From contig JAOZRW010000020.1 in assembly GCA_029939995.1 (NCBI GenBank), positions 1-38,354 on the forward strand: a stretch of DNA of 38,354 nt, given 5' to 3'. Source of the stretch: Acidimicrobiia bacterium. Its GTDB lineage: Bacteria; Actinomycetota; Acidimicrobiia; Spongiisociales; UBA5794. Both the position numbers and the translations under genes were made by a program. A model generated the notes under the pieces. The model saw only the letters and a list, made by a program, of their open reading frames with translations, searched no databases and was not told the origin of the DNA. Positions 1 to 9,511 of the stretch are shown piece after piece. The stretch's first letter is position 1; each line of letters starts with the position of its first letter.

Positions 1-53
1 CCGCGGGCCGGGGCGGTAATATACCGGGTCAGTAACCCTGGGTTCGCTGCGGG
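1..53 (+). repeat. Dispersed palindromic intergenic repeat, copy A
   Basis: First of four related copies in the window. It carries the left arm CCGCGGGCCGG, a TATA-containing middle and the palindrome AACCCTGGGTT at 34-44, followed by a TGCGGG tail. It may extend left of the window. It lies directly upstream of the oligopeptidase gene, and the palindrome covers the position expected for the -35 of the hexamer at 59-64. Whether it is a promoter/operator or a mobile repeat cannot be settled from one window. Confidence 0.75.
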
Positions 54-58
54 AGGGG

Positions 59-64
59 TAGGGT
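59..64 (+). promoter_or_regulatory. Putative -10 (TAGGGT) of leaderless oligopeptidase gene
   Basis: TAGGGT ends 7 nt before the ATG at 72 and no Shine-Dalgarno sequence lies between them. This is the arrangement expected for a leaderless transcript starting at the ATG. The same spacing recurs at many genes in this window. Confidence 0.5.
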
Positions 65-71
65 CGCCGGC

Positions 72-2105
72 ATGGAACCACCGATCGCGAAACGCCTGCC
101 GACCGAACGTCGGCTCCACGGGGAAACCGTCGTCGACGACTATGCATGGATGAAGGATCGGGGTGATCCCGACATGCTCTCCTATCTCGAAGAAGAGAAC
201 GCGTATACCCAGGCGATGACCGACCATCTCGCCGCGCTGCGAGAGGAGATCTTCGTCGAGATCAAGGAGCGGACGCAGGAGACCGATCTCGCCGTGCCGG
301 CGAAACGCGGCGACTACTGGTACTCGACGCGCACCGAAGAGGGGCGTCCGTACGGGATCTGGGTGCGCATGGCGGGCGGTCCCGATGGTGCCGAGACGGT
401 GCTGCTCGACGAGAACGAGGCCGCCGAAGGCCACGACTACTTCCGGCTGGCGAACTTCTCAGTGTCGCCCGACGCCGGGATCGTCGGCTACAGCGTCGAC
501 ACCGACGGCGGTGAGCGTTACACGACCCGCTTCCGTGTTGCGGTGACCGGCGAGATGCTGGACGACGAGATCCCCGGCACGTACTACGGGGCTGCATGGG
601 CATCGGACTCCCTGCACTACTTCTACACGGTGACCGACGCGGCGATGAGGCCCTGGCAGGTGTGGCGACATCGTCTCGGAACTGCAGCAGCGGATGACAC
701 GCTGGTGTATCAGGAGGACGACGACCGCTACTACCTGACGGTCCGACGTTCCCGCAGCGGCGGTTTCATCTTCATCGATATCGGCTCCGCCGTGACCGGT
801 GAGGTTCGCTTCATCTCCGCCGCCGATCCGGAGGCGGAGCCGGTTCCCGTCCTCCCGCGGGTCGAGGGCGTGGAGTACTCGGTCGATCATCGCGGCGACG
901 AGTTCTGGATCGTGACGAACGACGGGGCCCTCGACGGTCGCCTGATCCGGATGCCGGTTGGCGGCGGCGGCGGTGTGGAAGTCGTCGGCCACGAGCCGGG
1001 TTCGAAGCTGGCGCACCCCGACTGTTTCGCGGACCACGTCGTCGTCTGGGGGCGTCACGAAGGGCTTCCGGCTGTGCTCATCGTCGACCCTGAGAGCGGA
1101 GAATCGGCGTATCTGAGTTTCGGGGAGGTCGTCTACCAGGTCGATCCTGGAGCCAACTACGAGTTCGAAACGCGCCTTCTCCGGTACGGATACGAGTCGC
1201 CGGTGACGCCGCCGTCGGTCTTCGACCACGACGTCACCACCGGCGAGCGGACGCTCCTCAAGCAGAAGGCCGTCCTCGGTGGTTACGACCCCGCCGGGTA
1301 CTCGACGGCCCGCGAGTGGGCCGCGGCGGCCGACGGCGAACGCATCCCGATCTCGATCGTCCACCGGTCGGATACGCCGATCGACGGGTCTGCACCCCTC
1401 GTCGTCTACGCCTACGGGGCATACGAGATCTCGATGCCCGCCCGGTTCTCGATCCCCCGGCTGAGTCTCCTCGACCGGGGCGTCGTGTACGCGATCGCCC
1501 ACGTGCGAGGAGGTGGGGAGATGGGGAAGGCGTGGTACGAGCAGGGGAAGCTCGCCCACAAGATGAACACGTTCACCGATCTCCTCGACGCGACCCGTCA
1601 TCTGACCGACGGCGGATACGGCGACCCCCGCCGCGTCGCGATCCGCGGAGGGAGCGCCGGGGGGCTCACGATCGGTGCAGCCGTGAACCTGGCGCCCGAT
1701 CGATTCCGGGTCGCCGTCGCCGAGGTCCCGTTCGTCGACGTGATCAACACGATGCTCGACGAGACGCTGCCGCTGACGATCGTGGAGTGGGAGGAATGGG
1801 GAAATCCTGCCATCGAGGAGCAGTACCGGTGGATGCGAGCGTACGCGCCCTACGAGAACGTCGGCGCGGGCACTTACCCGGCGCTGCTGGTCACGGGCGG
1901 GCTGAACGATCCGAGGGTCCAGTACTGGGAGCCCGCGAAGTGGACCGCGCTCCTTCGAACCGCACCGATCGGAGAGCGCCCCGTTCTCCTGAAGATGGAG
2001 ATGGGCGCCGGGCACTTCGCTCGGTCCGGTCGCTACGACACCTGGCGGGACGAGGCGTTCGTGCTCGCGTTCGTCCTCGACGAGTTGAGGTCGGCCCGCG
2101 GATAG
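72..2105 (+). CDS. ptrB: Prolyl oligopeptidase family protein (oligopeptidase B, S9A)
   Basis: Serine peptidase of 677 aa, the usual S9A size, probably cytoplasmic since no signal peptide is seen. The family cleaves short peptides, oligopeptidase B after basic residues. The N-terminal part (about 1-400) is the beta-propeller region, opening with the family-typical DDYAWMKDR stretch. The C-terminal alpha/beta hydrolase carries the nucleophile elbow GGSAGG (Ser528), Asp613 in LNDPR and His648 in GAGHF, a complete catalytic triad. The ATG at 72 follows a TAGGGT hexamer by 7 nt, so it is probably leaderless. It converges with the small membrane protein gene, leaving 14 bp. The subfamily (oligopeptidase B versus prolyl oligopeptidase) is judged by overall resemblance only. 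Confidence 0.93.
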   Translation: MEPPIAKRLPTERRLHGETVVDDYAWMKDRGDPDMLSYLEEENAYTQAMTDHLAALREEIFVEIKERTQETDLAVPAKRGDYWYSTRTEEGRPYGIWVRMAGGPDGAETVLLDENEAAEGHDYFRLANFSVSPDAGIVGYSVDTDGGERYTTRFRVAVTGEMLDDEIPGTYYGAAWASDSLHYFYTVTDAAMRPWQVWRHRLGTAAADDTLVYQEDDDRYYLTVRRSRSGGFIFIDIGSAVTGEVRFISAADPEAEPVPVLPRVEGVEYSVDHRGDEFWIVTNDGALDGRLIRMPVGGGGGVEVVGHEPGSKLAHPDCFADHVVVWGRHEGLPAVLIVDPESGESAYLSFGEVVYQVDPGANYEFETRLLRYGYESPVTPPSVFDHDVTTGERTLLKQKAVLGGYDPAGYSTAREWAAAADGERIPISIVHRSDTPIDGSAPLVVYAYGAYEISMPARFSIPRLSLLDRGVVYAIAHVRGGGEMGKAWYEQGKLAHKMNTFTDLLDATRHLTDGGYGDPRRVAIRGGSAGGLTIGAAVNLAPDRFRVAVAEVPFVDVINTMLDETLPLTIVEWEEWGNPAIEEQYRWMRAYAPYENVGAGTYPALLVTGGLNDPRVQYWEPAKWTALLRTAPIGERPVLLKMEMGAGHFARSGRYDTWRDEAFVLAFVLDELRSARG

Positions 2106-2119
2106 GCGGCGGCCGCCGG

Positions 2120-2458
2120 CTACTCGCAGTCGAACGTCACGTCGGCTTCAGTCGCCAGGGCCGGATCGACGGCCTCTGCGACGAGGAACCGGCCCGTGCC
2201 GTTTTCACAGTCCCCCCGGTCGCGTTTCCACACCTTCAACAGAACGACCTTGTCGATCCCCGCAGCGCCGGGGAGATCACCGATCCCCGCATCGCGCACT
2301 TCGTCGTTGACGAGTTCGATGATGTCGGGAGTGTGGAGCGACGCCAGCTCCCGCTCGAGATCGGCGATCGCCTCCTTCTTCCTGTTGCTCCCCATGCGGG
2401 ACAACACGATCGTCACGACGAGGAAGAGGATCACGCCGACGATGACGACACCGATCAT
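2120..2458 (-). CDS. Small single-span membrane protein, unknown function
   Basis: 112 aa. Residues 2-20 form one hydrophobic helix (GVVIVGVILFLVVTIVLS), followed by a basic stop-transfer segment (RMGSNRKK), a short charged helix and a soluble domain with two Cys (in DCENG and at the C-terminus). The ATG overlaps the ManC stop codon in an ATGA arrangement, so it is translationally coupled to ManC and probably co-transcribed. I do not recognise the family. A role in envelope polysaccharide biology is only suggested by its neighbour. Confidence 0.75.
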   Translation of the reverse strand: MIGVVIVGVILFLVVTIVLSRMGSNRKKEAIADLERELASLHTPDIIELVNDEVRDAGIGDLPGAAGIDKVVLLKVWKRDRGDCENGTGRFLVAEAVDPALATEADVTFDCE

Positions 2459-3891
2459 CCCTCTCTCCTCGCCCGGCCGTAGGCATCGACGTAGCGTTTG
2501 AGGTCGTCCTCGCCGACGTAGCTGCCGACGTCGACTTCGATGACCTCGAGGATCTCCGAGTCGGATGCGTTCTCGAGGCGGTGCACTTCACGGGCCGGGA
2601 TGAACACGGATTCGTGCTCCGGGACGAGGCGCGTCGTCTCGCCGATGCGGATGCGTGCGGTTCCGCGCACGACGATCCAGTGCTCGGAACGATGCTCGTG
2701 AGTCTGTAACGAGAGCTTCTCGCCCGGTTCGATGGTGAGTCGGAGAACCCGGTACCCGGGCCCGGCGGCGAGTGTGACGAAACCACCCCACGGCCGCACG
2801 TCGCATCCGTCGGTGACCGCTTCGGATCTCTCCTCGGCCTTCAAGCGGTCGACGATCACCTTGACGTCCTGCGAACGGTCGCGGCGGCTGACCAGCGTCG
2901 CATCCGGGGTATCGACGATCACGACGTCGTCGACGCCGATCGCCGCGAGGAGACGTCCGCTGCTTCGCAGGTAGCTGCGATGAACGTCGAGCATCTCGAC
3001 GTCGCCGACGACGACGTTGCCGTCCTCGTCGTGTTTGCCGATCTCCCACAGGGCGGCCCACGAGCCGACGTCGCTCCATCCGGTGTGGATCGGCACGACC
3101 GCGGCGGCGTCCGTTCGTTCCATGACGGCGTAGTCGATCGAGATCGACGGCGCCCGCGTGAACGCGGCGGCGTCGAGACGGATCACGGACCCGTCGTATT
3201 CGGCGCCGTCGACGGCGGCTCGCGTCGCCTCCAGCACCTCAGGAGCGTGCGCTGCGAGCTCATCGAGGAAGCGTGAGGCCCGGAACATGAACATGCCGCT
3301 GTTCCAGAGGTAATGGCCGCTCGCGAGGTACTCCTCTGCGGTGGCCGCATCGGGCTTCTCCCGGAACTCGGTGACGGTGCGCACCCCGTCGGCGAGACGA
3401 TCGCCGAAACGGATGTAACCGTATCCGGTCTCCGGTGCGGCGGGTTCGATACCGAACGTCAGCAGGTATCCGTTGTCGGCGAATCCGGCGGCGAGCGCGA
3501 CGGCTTCGGCGAACGCCTCTTCGTTACGGATGACGTGGTCGGCGGGCATGACGAACAGGATCGGGTCGGTGCCGTCTCTCGTGACGTGGAGGGCTGCCGC
3601 CGCCGTCGCCGGCGCGGTGTTCCTGCCGACCGGTTCGAGGATCACCGGCGCGTCGCGATGTCCGGCGACGGCGAGTTCCTGACGGATACCCGGCTCGTGC
3701 GCTTCGTTGCACACGACGAGAGGCGTCCCGCTGCCGGCGAGCGCATCGGATCGCTGTACGGTCGTGAGGAACATCGTCCGCTCGTCGACGAGGGGGAGGA
3801 GTTGCTTCGGCTGCTTGCTGCGTGAAGCCGGCCAGAGGCGGCTGCCCGACCCGCCGGAGAGGATCACGGGGATGATGGATCGATCGGTCAT
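2455..3891 (-). CDS. manC: Mannose-1-phosphate guanylyltransferase / mannose-6-phosphate isomerase
   Basis: Bifunctional type II enzyme of 478 aa supplying GDP-mannose for surface glycans. The N-terminal nucleotidyltransferase shows the GGSGSRLWP signature (residues 13-21), the PKQLL motif, FVMPADHVI and a REKPD segment. The C-terminal cupin (about 360-470) is the isomerase part, with QTHEHRSEHWIVVRG as the metal-binding region. The frame is open 39 codons further upstream, but the ATG at 3891 matches the family N-terminus and sits 6 nt after a TACATT hexamer, so it is probably leaderless. The stop overlaps the next gene's ATG by 4 bp. Some family members have only the transferase activity, and the isomerase function here rests on the cupin. 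Confidence 0.92.
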   Translation of the reverse strand: MTDRSIIPVILSGGSGSRLWPASRSKQPKQLLPLVDERTMFLTTVQRSDALAGSGTPLVVCNEAHEPGIRQELAVAGHRDAPVILEPVGRNTAPATAAAALHVTRDGTDPILFVMPADHVIRNEEAFAEAVALAAGFADNGYLLTFGIEPAAPETGYGYIRFGDRLADGVRTVTEFREKPDAATAEEYLASGHYLWNSGMFMFRASRFLDELAAHAPEVLEATRAAVDGAEYDGSVIRLDAAAFTRAPSISIDYAVMERTDAAAVVPIHTGWSDVGSWAALWEIGKHDEDGNVVVGDVEMLDVHRSYLRSSGRLLAAIGVDDVVIVDTPDATLVSRRDRSQDVKVIVDRLKAEERSEAVTDGCDVRPWGGFVTLAAGPGYRVLRLTIEPGEKLSLQTHEHRSEHWIVVRGTARIRIGETTRLVPEHESVFIPAREVHRLENASDSEILEVIEVDVGSYVGEDDLKRYVDAYGRARREG

Positions 3892-3897
3892 GGGAGC

Positions 3898-3903
3898 AAT
3901 GTA
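3898..3903 (-). promoter_or_regulatory. Putative -10 (TACATT) of leaderless manC
   Basis: On the minus strand TACATT lies 6 nt upstream of the manC ATG, with no ribosome binding site between. It fits the leaderless pattern shared by several genes here. Confidence 0.45.
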
Positions 3904-3934
3904 TCGGTTCGTTGGAACCGCGCCAACCCGTTCA

Positions 3935-5956
3935 TCACGACGCGGGCCGCCAATCGTGGTCGGGTAGCTTCGTCGGTTCCATGAGATGGCCGGCATCGAT
4001 GCGGGCATCCCCGGTTCCGAAGAAGGTCAACCGATCCCCCGGCTCGACCCGCGTGTTTCCGTGCGGAATCAGCACCTTCGTGCCGCGCCGGATCGAGACG
4101 AGGATCGCTCCTTCCGGCCACGGGATGTCTCTGATCGCCTGGTTCGCGATCGGTGATGCCGTGACGACTGTGGACTCGAAGAACGCCGCGTCCGGCTGGG
4201 AGCGCAGGCGAACGCGCTCTCGATACAGCTCGCGGCCCGTCGCAGTGCCGAGCGCATGGTGATAGGCGCGCACGACGGACTCCCTGCGGAACATGCCGAC
4301 GAGGTGCGTCGGGTCCGCATCATCGACGACGGGCAGTCGCCCCAGCCCGAACGACGCCATGCGGGCGAGTGCCGCCGAGACCGGCATTCCGGGGGTCGTC
4401 GTGATCGGCTTCGTCGTCATCACATCACCCACCGTGAGCTCGGAGGGATCGCCGTCGGCCCCCTCCAGGTCGCTCAAGCCGACCACGCCGATGAGTTCCC
4501 CCTTCTCCACGACGGGTAATCCGTGGTGATGATGGCGATCGAGCATCTCGGCGAGCTCGACGAGGGTCATCGACGGATGGGCGGTCTCGTCGGTGATCGT
4601 CATCACATCCCCGACGTCGACGGTGTCGAGGAGGTCGATGTCCTGCATCGTCGGGAGATGGATCCCGGCGCGTGTCAGAGCGATCGTGTACGCCGAATCG
4701 GCGTGGAGGCGATCGCCCAGGAACGTTGCGAGCGCGGCTCCGAGCATCAAGGGCAGGACGAGGCCGTAGTCGCCGGTGATCTCGAAGACGATGATGACCG
4801 ATGTGAGCGGAGCCCGTGCCACGGCTGCGAACGTTGCCGCCATCCCGACGACGGCGAACGCTCCCGGATCGATTCGCGAGAGTGTCCACACCGGATCGAC
4901 GAGGTTCGCGAACCCCGCGCCGATCGATCCGCCGATGAACAGCGCCGCCATGAAAGTTCCGACGGAGCCGCCGCCTGCCCGTGTGAGGGACGTTGCGACG
5001 ATCTTCATCACGGCGAGCAGGAACAGCGACCACCAGATGAGCTCGGTGTCGCTCGTCGCTGCGAGGAGATCGGACAGGTACCGCTGGCCGGTTCCGAGAG
5101 CGAGCGGCTCGGCGATGCCGATGGCGGCGACTCCGATTCCGGCACCGACGGGGATGAGCCAACCCGGCAGGCGGGCCGGAAGGCGGAACCCGCTGGTCTT
5201 GTCCAGCACCCGGAGGAACAGGACGCCGAAGAGGACGGCGACGAGAGCCAGCGCCGCGAACAGGATGAGCTGACGCGGGTCGTGGAGTTCGTGCGCCGGT
5301 GACGTGAGGATGCTCTCCTGTCCGACGAGGAGATGGGTCGTGACCGCAGCGATGACCGACGTGATGACGATGGCGTTCAGATGGCGGACCGAGAACGACC
5401 GGAGGATCACCTCCATGGCGAAGAGCATCCCGGCGATCGGTGCGTTGAACGACGCTCCGATTCCCGCTCCCGCTCCCGCTGCCACGAGGCTTCTCACATG
5501 ATCCTGTCCGAAGCCGGTGTATCGGGAGAACGACGACCCGATGGCGCCGCCGATGAGCGCGATCGGGCCCTCACGGCCTCCGGAACCGCCCGCGCCCAGC
5601 GTCGCGGCAGTGGCGATGATCTTCGACGGGATGAGACGGGTCGGCATGTACCCGCCGTGGAGTCCCGCTGCAACCATCGTCTCGGTGACTCCGCCGCTCG
5701 CTACGCCGGGCCCGAACCGGCGATCGAGACCCCAGGCGATCAAGAGGGCGACCGGGATCGCCAGGAGGAGGAACCACTTGCCCCAGCCGAGGAGATCGTC
5801 GACGGTCCCGAAGATCTCGTGGGAGTACTTGATCGTCCACACGAGGATCGCTGCGCCGAGGCCGACGAGGACACCGAGGACGAACGCCGCGAGGAGGAAC
5901 GCCGCCGTGCCGCGCTGTGTGAAAACGTGTGAGATCCAGTGGCGGAACCTGGGCAT
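3935..5956 (-). CDS. ClC-family chloride channel/antiporter with CBS pair and TrkA_C domain
   Basis: 673 aa. Residues about 1-430 are the multi-span ClC core. GREGP at 127-131 carries the gating glutamate (Glu129), and ASGGV around 86-90 sits where GSGxP is usual, keeping the Ser. The later GxFxP-type motif reads GTFMA, so anion selectivity may differ from the E. coli protein. Two CBS domains follow (about 440-565), probably nucleotide sensing, and then a TrkA_C/RCK_C-like domain (about 580-665, ending in VEPGDRLTFFGTGD) that resembles ligand-binding regulatory tails of K+ transporters. The ATG at 5956 lies 7 nt after TACCGT (leaderless type). It is divergent from the malic enzyme gene. Channel versus H+-coupled antiport cannot be told from sequence. 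Confidence 0.9.
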   Translation of the reverse strand: MPRFRHWISHVFTQRGTAAFLLAAFVLGVLVGLGAAILVWTIKYSHEIFGTVDDLLGWGKWFLLLAIPVALLIAWGLDRRFGPGVASGGVTETMVAAGLHGGYMPTRLIPSKIIATAATLGAGGSGGREGPIALIGGAIGSSFSRYTGFGQDHVRSLVAAGAGAGIGASFNAPIAGMLFAMEVILRSFSVRHLNAIVITSVIAAVTTHLLVGQESILTSPAHELHDPRQLILFAALALVAVLFGVLFLRVLDKTSGFRLPARLPGWLIPVGAGIGVAAIGIAEPLALGTGQRYLSDLLAATSDTELIWWSLFLLAVMKIVATSLTRAGGGSVGTFMAALFIGGSIGAGFANLVDPVWTLSRIDPGAFAVVGMAATFAAVARAPLTSVIIVFEITGDYGLVLPLMLGAALATFLGDRLHADSAYTIALTRAGIHLPTMQDIDLLDTVDVGDVMTITDETAHPSMTLVELAEMLDRHHHHGLPVVEKGELIGVVGLSDLEGADGDPSELTVGDVMTTKPITTTPGMPVSAALARMASFGLGRLPVVDDADPTHLVGMFRRESVVRAYHHALGTATGRELYRERVRLRSQPDAAFFESTVVTASPIANQAIRDIPWPEGAILVSIRRGTKVLIPHGNTRVEPGDRLTFFGTGDARIDAGHLMEPTKLPDHDWRPAS

Positions 5957-5963
5957 AGCCGCA

Positions 5964-5969
5964 ACGGTA
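5964..5969 (-). promoter_or_regulatory. Putative -10 (TACCGT) of leaderless ClC gene
   Basis: TACCGT on the minus strand ends 7 nt before the ClC ATG and no Shine-Dalgarno is visible. Confidence 0.45.
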
Positions 5970-6038
5970 CCCGAAACGCGTATCGATGTTCCTCACCGGG
6001 TACGACGCCCGAGGTTTCGCTGTTTCGCGTCGGGCGAA

Positions 6039-6044
6039 TAGGCT
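6039..6044 (+). promoter_or_regulatory. Putative -10 (TAGGCT) of malic enzyme
   Basis: TAGGCT lies 46 nt upstream of the malic enzyme ATG, giving a short leader that contains an AGGAGG ribosome binding site. An inverted repeat CGCCCGA / TCGGGCG (about 6006-6036) lies just upstream and could be an operator. The assignment rests on likeness to the other TAGNNT hexamers in the window. Confidence 0.3.
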
Positions 6045-6090
6045 GAACCGCCACACGGCGTGAGTCCGATGAACGATCCAGGAGGATCAG

Positions 6091-7797
6091 ATGAAGTTCC
6101 GTCCCCTCGTTGACCACGAGACCGGTGAACGGTACCTGCCCGTAGCCAAACGCGGAGACGCGCTGCTCCACGACCGCTTCCTGAACAAGGGCGCGTCGTT
6201 CAGCCGCGAGGAGCGGCAGGCGTTCGGTCTGCGCGGCCTTCTCCCGGATCACATCCCGACCATCGAAGATCAACTTGCCCGTGTGCAGTCGCAGATCGAT
6301 GCCAAGGTCACGGATCTCGACAAGAACATCTACCTCAACAGCCTGATGGATCGCAACGAGGTGCTGTTCTACCGCTACATCCTCGACCATCTCGAAGAGA
6401 CGGTTCCGATCATCTACACGCCGACCGTCGCGGCGACCTGCAAGCACTGGAGTCGCCTGTACCGGGCGGCACATGGCCTCTACATCACGCCGCGCGACCG
6501 CGGGCACGTCGCCGAGGTGCTCCTGGCCAGCGCCGTCGAGCAACCCCCGGTGATCGTCGTCACCGACAACGAGCGGATCCTCGGTATCGGAGACCAGGGG
6601 GCCGGGGGTCTCGGCATCCCGATCGGCAAGCTGTCCTTGTATACGGCGGCTGCCGGGATCAGCCCCGCGAGGTGCCTCCCGATCTCGATCGACGTCGGCA
6701 CCAACAACGCCGAACTTCTCGAAGATCCGCTCTACCTCGGATATCGGGAGCCGCGGCTTCGCGGCAAGCCTTACGAGGAACTCATCGACGAGTTCGTGCA
6801 CGCCGTCAAGGAGGTCTTCCCCGATGCGTTGCTCCAATGGGAGGACTTCGCGAATCTGACCTCGTTCGACAACCTCGAGCGGTACCGGGAGTTCCTGCCG
6901 TCGTTCAACGACGACATCCAGGGCACCGCAGCGATGGTCGTGTCGGGTCTCATCACCGCGACCCGCCAGATCGGTGGAACATTGACCGATCACCGGATCG
7001 TCATCGCCGGAGCCGGATCCGCCGGCTACGGGATCCGGGAGCAGATCGCTCGCGCGATGGCGGACGCGGGCATGGACATCGACGAGGCCAGAGCGCGGCA
7101 CTACGTTCTCGACAGCCGCGGACTCGTCGTCGACGATCGACGCAATCTCACGCCCGTGAAGAAACGTCTCGCCACACCGGTCGGAGAGATCGCCGACTGG
7201 GACACGGAGGCCGGATTGCCGTCGCTGACGGAGGTCATCCGGTACGTGAAACCGACCGTGCTCATCGGCGTGTCCGGAACCGCCGGGTTGTTCGGCCGGG
7301 AAGCGGTCCAAGCGATGGCGGCCGAGGTCGAGCGTCCCATCATCCTTCCCCTGTCGAACCCGACGGCGAACACCGAGGTCACACCGAAGTCGGCTCTTGC
7401 CTGGACCGACGGCCGTGCGATCGTTGCGACCGGCAGTCCGTTCGCTCCGGTCGTCCACGACGGGGTGGAGCATCGGATCGGACAGGCCAACAACGTGTTC
7501 ATCTTCCCCGGAATGGGTCTCGGCGTGATCACCGTGCGGGCGAAGACGGTCACGGACCACATGTTCCTCGCGGCCGCATACGCACTCGCCGACGAGGTCG
7601 ACGACGAACTACTCGCCGTGGGTCAGATCTATCCGGACATCTGCGACGTGCGCGCGGTGTCGCGCAAGGTGGCGAGCGCGGTCGCACGCGCCGCGATCGA
7701 AGATGGTGTGGCCGAACCGCTCGACGATCTCGAGGGCGCGATCGATGCGGAGATGTGGACTCCGGAGTACCTTCCGTACCGACCGGCGGGAGACTGA
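6091..7797 (+). CDS. maeA: NAD-dependent malic enzyme (malate oxidoreductase, decarboxylating)
   Basis: 568 aa, the length of the large SfcA/MaeA-type malic enzymes. It converts malate to pyruvate, CO2 and NADH in the cytoplasm. Visible family segments are IIYTPTVAATCKHW with the active-site Tyr, ILGIGDQGAGGLGIPIGK, SIDVGTNN, the metal-binding QWEDFAN, FNDDIQGTA, and the Rossmann motif GAGSAGYG near residue 307. AGGAGG at 6080-6085 precedes the ATG by 5 nt and fixes the start. It ends 11 bp before the convergent histidine kinase gene. NAD rather than NADP preference is inferred from the family. Confidence 0.95.
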   Translation: MKFRPLVDHETGERYLPVAKRGDALLHDRFLNKGASFSREERQAFGLRGLLPDHIPTIEDQLARVQSQIDAKVTDLDKNIYLNSLMDRNEVLFYRYILDHLEETVPIIYTPTVAATCKHWSRLYRAAHGLYITPRDRGHVAEVLLASAVEQPPVIVVTDNERILGIGDQGAGGLGIPIGKLSLYTAAAGISPARCLPISIDVGTNNAELLEDPLYLGYREPRLRGKPYEELIDEFVHAVKEVFPDALLQWEDFANLTSFDNLERYREFLPSFNDDIQGTAAMVVSGLITATRQIGGTLTDHRIVIAGAGSAGYGIREQIARAMADAGMDIDEARARHYVLDSRGLVVDDRRNLTPVKKRLATPVGEIADWDTEAGLPSLTEVIRYVKPTVLIGVSGTAGLFGREAVQAMAAEVERPIILPLSNPTANTEVTPKSALAWTDGRAIVATGSPFAPVVHDGVEHRIGQANNVFIFPGMGLGVITVRAKTVTDHMFLAAAYALADEVDDELLAVGQIYPDICDVRAVSRKVASAVARAAIEDGVAEPLDDLEGAIDAEMWTPEYLPYRPAGD

Positions 7798-7808
7798 GAC
7801 CGGCGTCG

Positions 7809-9470
7809 CTACGACACCGTCACCGTGGCGGGGATCGCGACGAGCGTCATCCTGAAGATGGTCTCATGACCGTCGTGGTCGTAGGCCAGGTCCCCGCCCA
7901 TGTGACGGGCGAGACGGCGTGAGACGGTGAGGCCGAGGCCGACGGAGGCGCTCGTCCCTTTACGCTGCCGCGCTCTCGTGTACGGCTCGAAGATCGCCGC
8001 GCGGCTCGCGACCGTCAACGGCTCACCGTCGTCCCGTACTTCGAGAACGCCATTGGATCCGTCGGTGTCGATGACCACCCGCGCGTTCGGGCCCCCGTAT
8101 CGGCGCGCGTTGGTGACCATGTTGCGGATGATCTGGCGGACACGGTGAGGATCGGCGAGGACCTCTGGATGGCCGTTCACCTCCACCGGAATGTCGGGAT
8201 CGATCGCGTGGGTGACCGCTTCCGCCTCCAACGACAGATCGACCGGCGTCGACTCCACGATCAGGTTCCCGGCGTCGGCGCGGGCGGCAACGAGGAGGTC
8301 CTCGACGATGCGCGATACCTCGAGGCTCTGATCGGCCACCAGCCCGAGAAGCTCGGCCCGTTCCGTCTCGTCGATCGAACCGTCCGCGTCGCGCAACTCC
8401 TCGGCGATTCCCACGACCGCTGTGAGCGGTGTCCGGAGTTCGTGAGAGATCGTTGCGACGAACTGGCTCTGCGAATCGACGAGATCCTGCAGCTTCCTCT
8501 CCGCTTCCCTCTGACGGGTGACGTCGACGATCGCGACGGTGACGTTGCTCAGGTCCCGCTCACCGTCGACGGCGGGCGCGCTCCAGACGAGAAGAGCTTC
8601 GATCGGACGTCCGGTCATCGTGAGTCCACCCTTGAGCTCGACGGAGACCTTCTCCTTTCCATCGGCCGCAGCGAGGAATTGGGGGATGAACGACTCGAGC
8701 GCACCGCGGGAGAACGTGTCCATGCGGAAGTTGCCGAGGAGGAGGTCGCGGTCGGGGGCTTCGGTGAGCAGCAGGGCGGCGCCGTTCACGTCGGTGACGG
8801 TCACGAGTGCGGCGAGACGCCTGACTTCTTCCGGGTTGGCCCGTAGATACCCCTCGAGGTTCGAGACGCCCTGGCTCGTGAGAATGGAGAGCTCCTCGCC
8901 GACGGCCGTGAAGTCCTCTTTCCACAGTGAGATCGGCGCGTGTTCGAAGAGATTGCGGTAGCGCTCCTCCCTTCGACCGAACTCTCTGCGGACCCAGGCG
9001 AGGAGCGTCGCTCCGAGGGCAACCGACATCGATGCCGTGGTTGCCTGGAGGTACAGCACGTCGTCGGCGCCCCATCGGAGCAGGCTGACGAAGATCAGGA
9101 TCGAATAGCCGACGATGTAGACGATCGCGAGCCGTTGTGGGACGAAGAGCGTGCCGATGATCCCCACGATGGCGAGCGGGAGGATGGCGAGATGTGTGAG
9201 GGCCTCGATGGGGAGCAGGTAGTTCTGCGCGGCGATCACGAACGAGATGCTCAAGAGGATCGGAAGGACGTGCGCTGTGTGGCGCCTCAGCATCGCTGCA
9301 CCGGCGATGGCGACCAGGGTCGGTCCGGTGGCTCTGGCTACGGTGATCCAATCACCGTTGAGCAGCCCGGCGGTGACGAACAGGATGGCCGCGACTGCGG
9401 CCAACAGCGTGGCCAGCTGAACCAGCGATCGTTCGATGGCGAACGGAAGGTGATCGTTGGTCGGGTGCAT
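7809..9470 (-). CDS. Membrane sensor histidine kinase with PAS-like domain
   Basis: 553 aa. The N-terminal 160 residues hold about six hydrophobic helices with short loops (membrane-embedded sensor). A PAS-like region follows at about 170-325, then HisKA with HELRTPLT (phospho-acceptor His343) and a C-terminal HATPase_c with the N-box RNMVTNARRYG and a VGLGLTVSRRLARHMGG G2 region. The G1 box reads DDGEPL rather than DxGxG, a mild deviation. No response regulator gene is adjacent, so it is an orphan. It lies 67 bp downstream of the anchored propeller-like gene on the same strand. Signal and partner are unknown. Confidence 0.88.
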   Translation of the reverse strand: MHPTNDHLPFAIERSLVQLATLLAAVAAILFVTAGLLNGDWITVARATGPTLVAIAGAAMLRRHTAHVLPILLSISFVIAAQNYLLPIEALTHLAILPLAIVGIIGTLFVPQRLAIVYIVGYSILIFVSLLRWGADDVLYLQATTASMSVALGATLLAWVRREFGRREERYRNLFEHAPISLWKEDFTAVGEELSILTSQGVSNLEGYLRANPEEVRRLAALVTVTDVNGAALLLTEAPDRDLLLGNFRMDTFSRGALESFIPQFLAAADGKEKVSVELKGGLTMTGRPIEALLVWSAPAVDGERDLSNVTVAIVDVTRQREAERKLQDLVDSQSQFVATISHELRTPLTAVVGIAEELRDADGSIDETERAELLGLVADQSLEVSRIVEDLLVAARADAGNLIVESTPVDLSLEAEAVTHAIDPDIPVEVNGHPEVLADPHRVRQIIRNMVTNARRYGGPNARVVIDTDGSNGVLEVRDDGEPLTVASRAAIFEPYTRARQRKGTSASVGLGLTVSRRLARHMGGDLAYDHDGHETIFRMTLVAIPATVTVS

Positions 9471-9511
9471 GCATATTCATCGGCGCGAGGTCGGCGAGAA
9501 TGAAGGGAGAA

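Noticed and set aside
34-44. Palindrome read as an integron attC or phage attachment site
   Set aside because: No integrase, cassette array or flanking duplication is present. The element recurs next to ordinary chromosomal genes.
459-2015. 518-codon open frame antisense to the oligopeptidase
   Set aside because: It is a shadow of a GC-rich gene. The product lacks any coherent domain and the sense frame carries a full catalytic triad.
5740-7560. Long minus-strand frame opposite malic enzyme and ClC
   Set aside because: Shadow frame. Both genes on the correct strands are well recognised.
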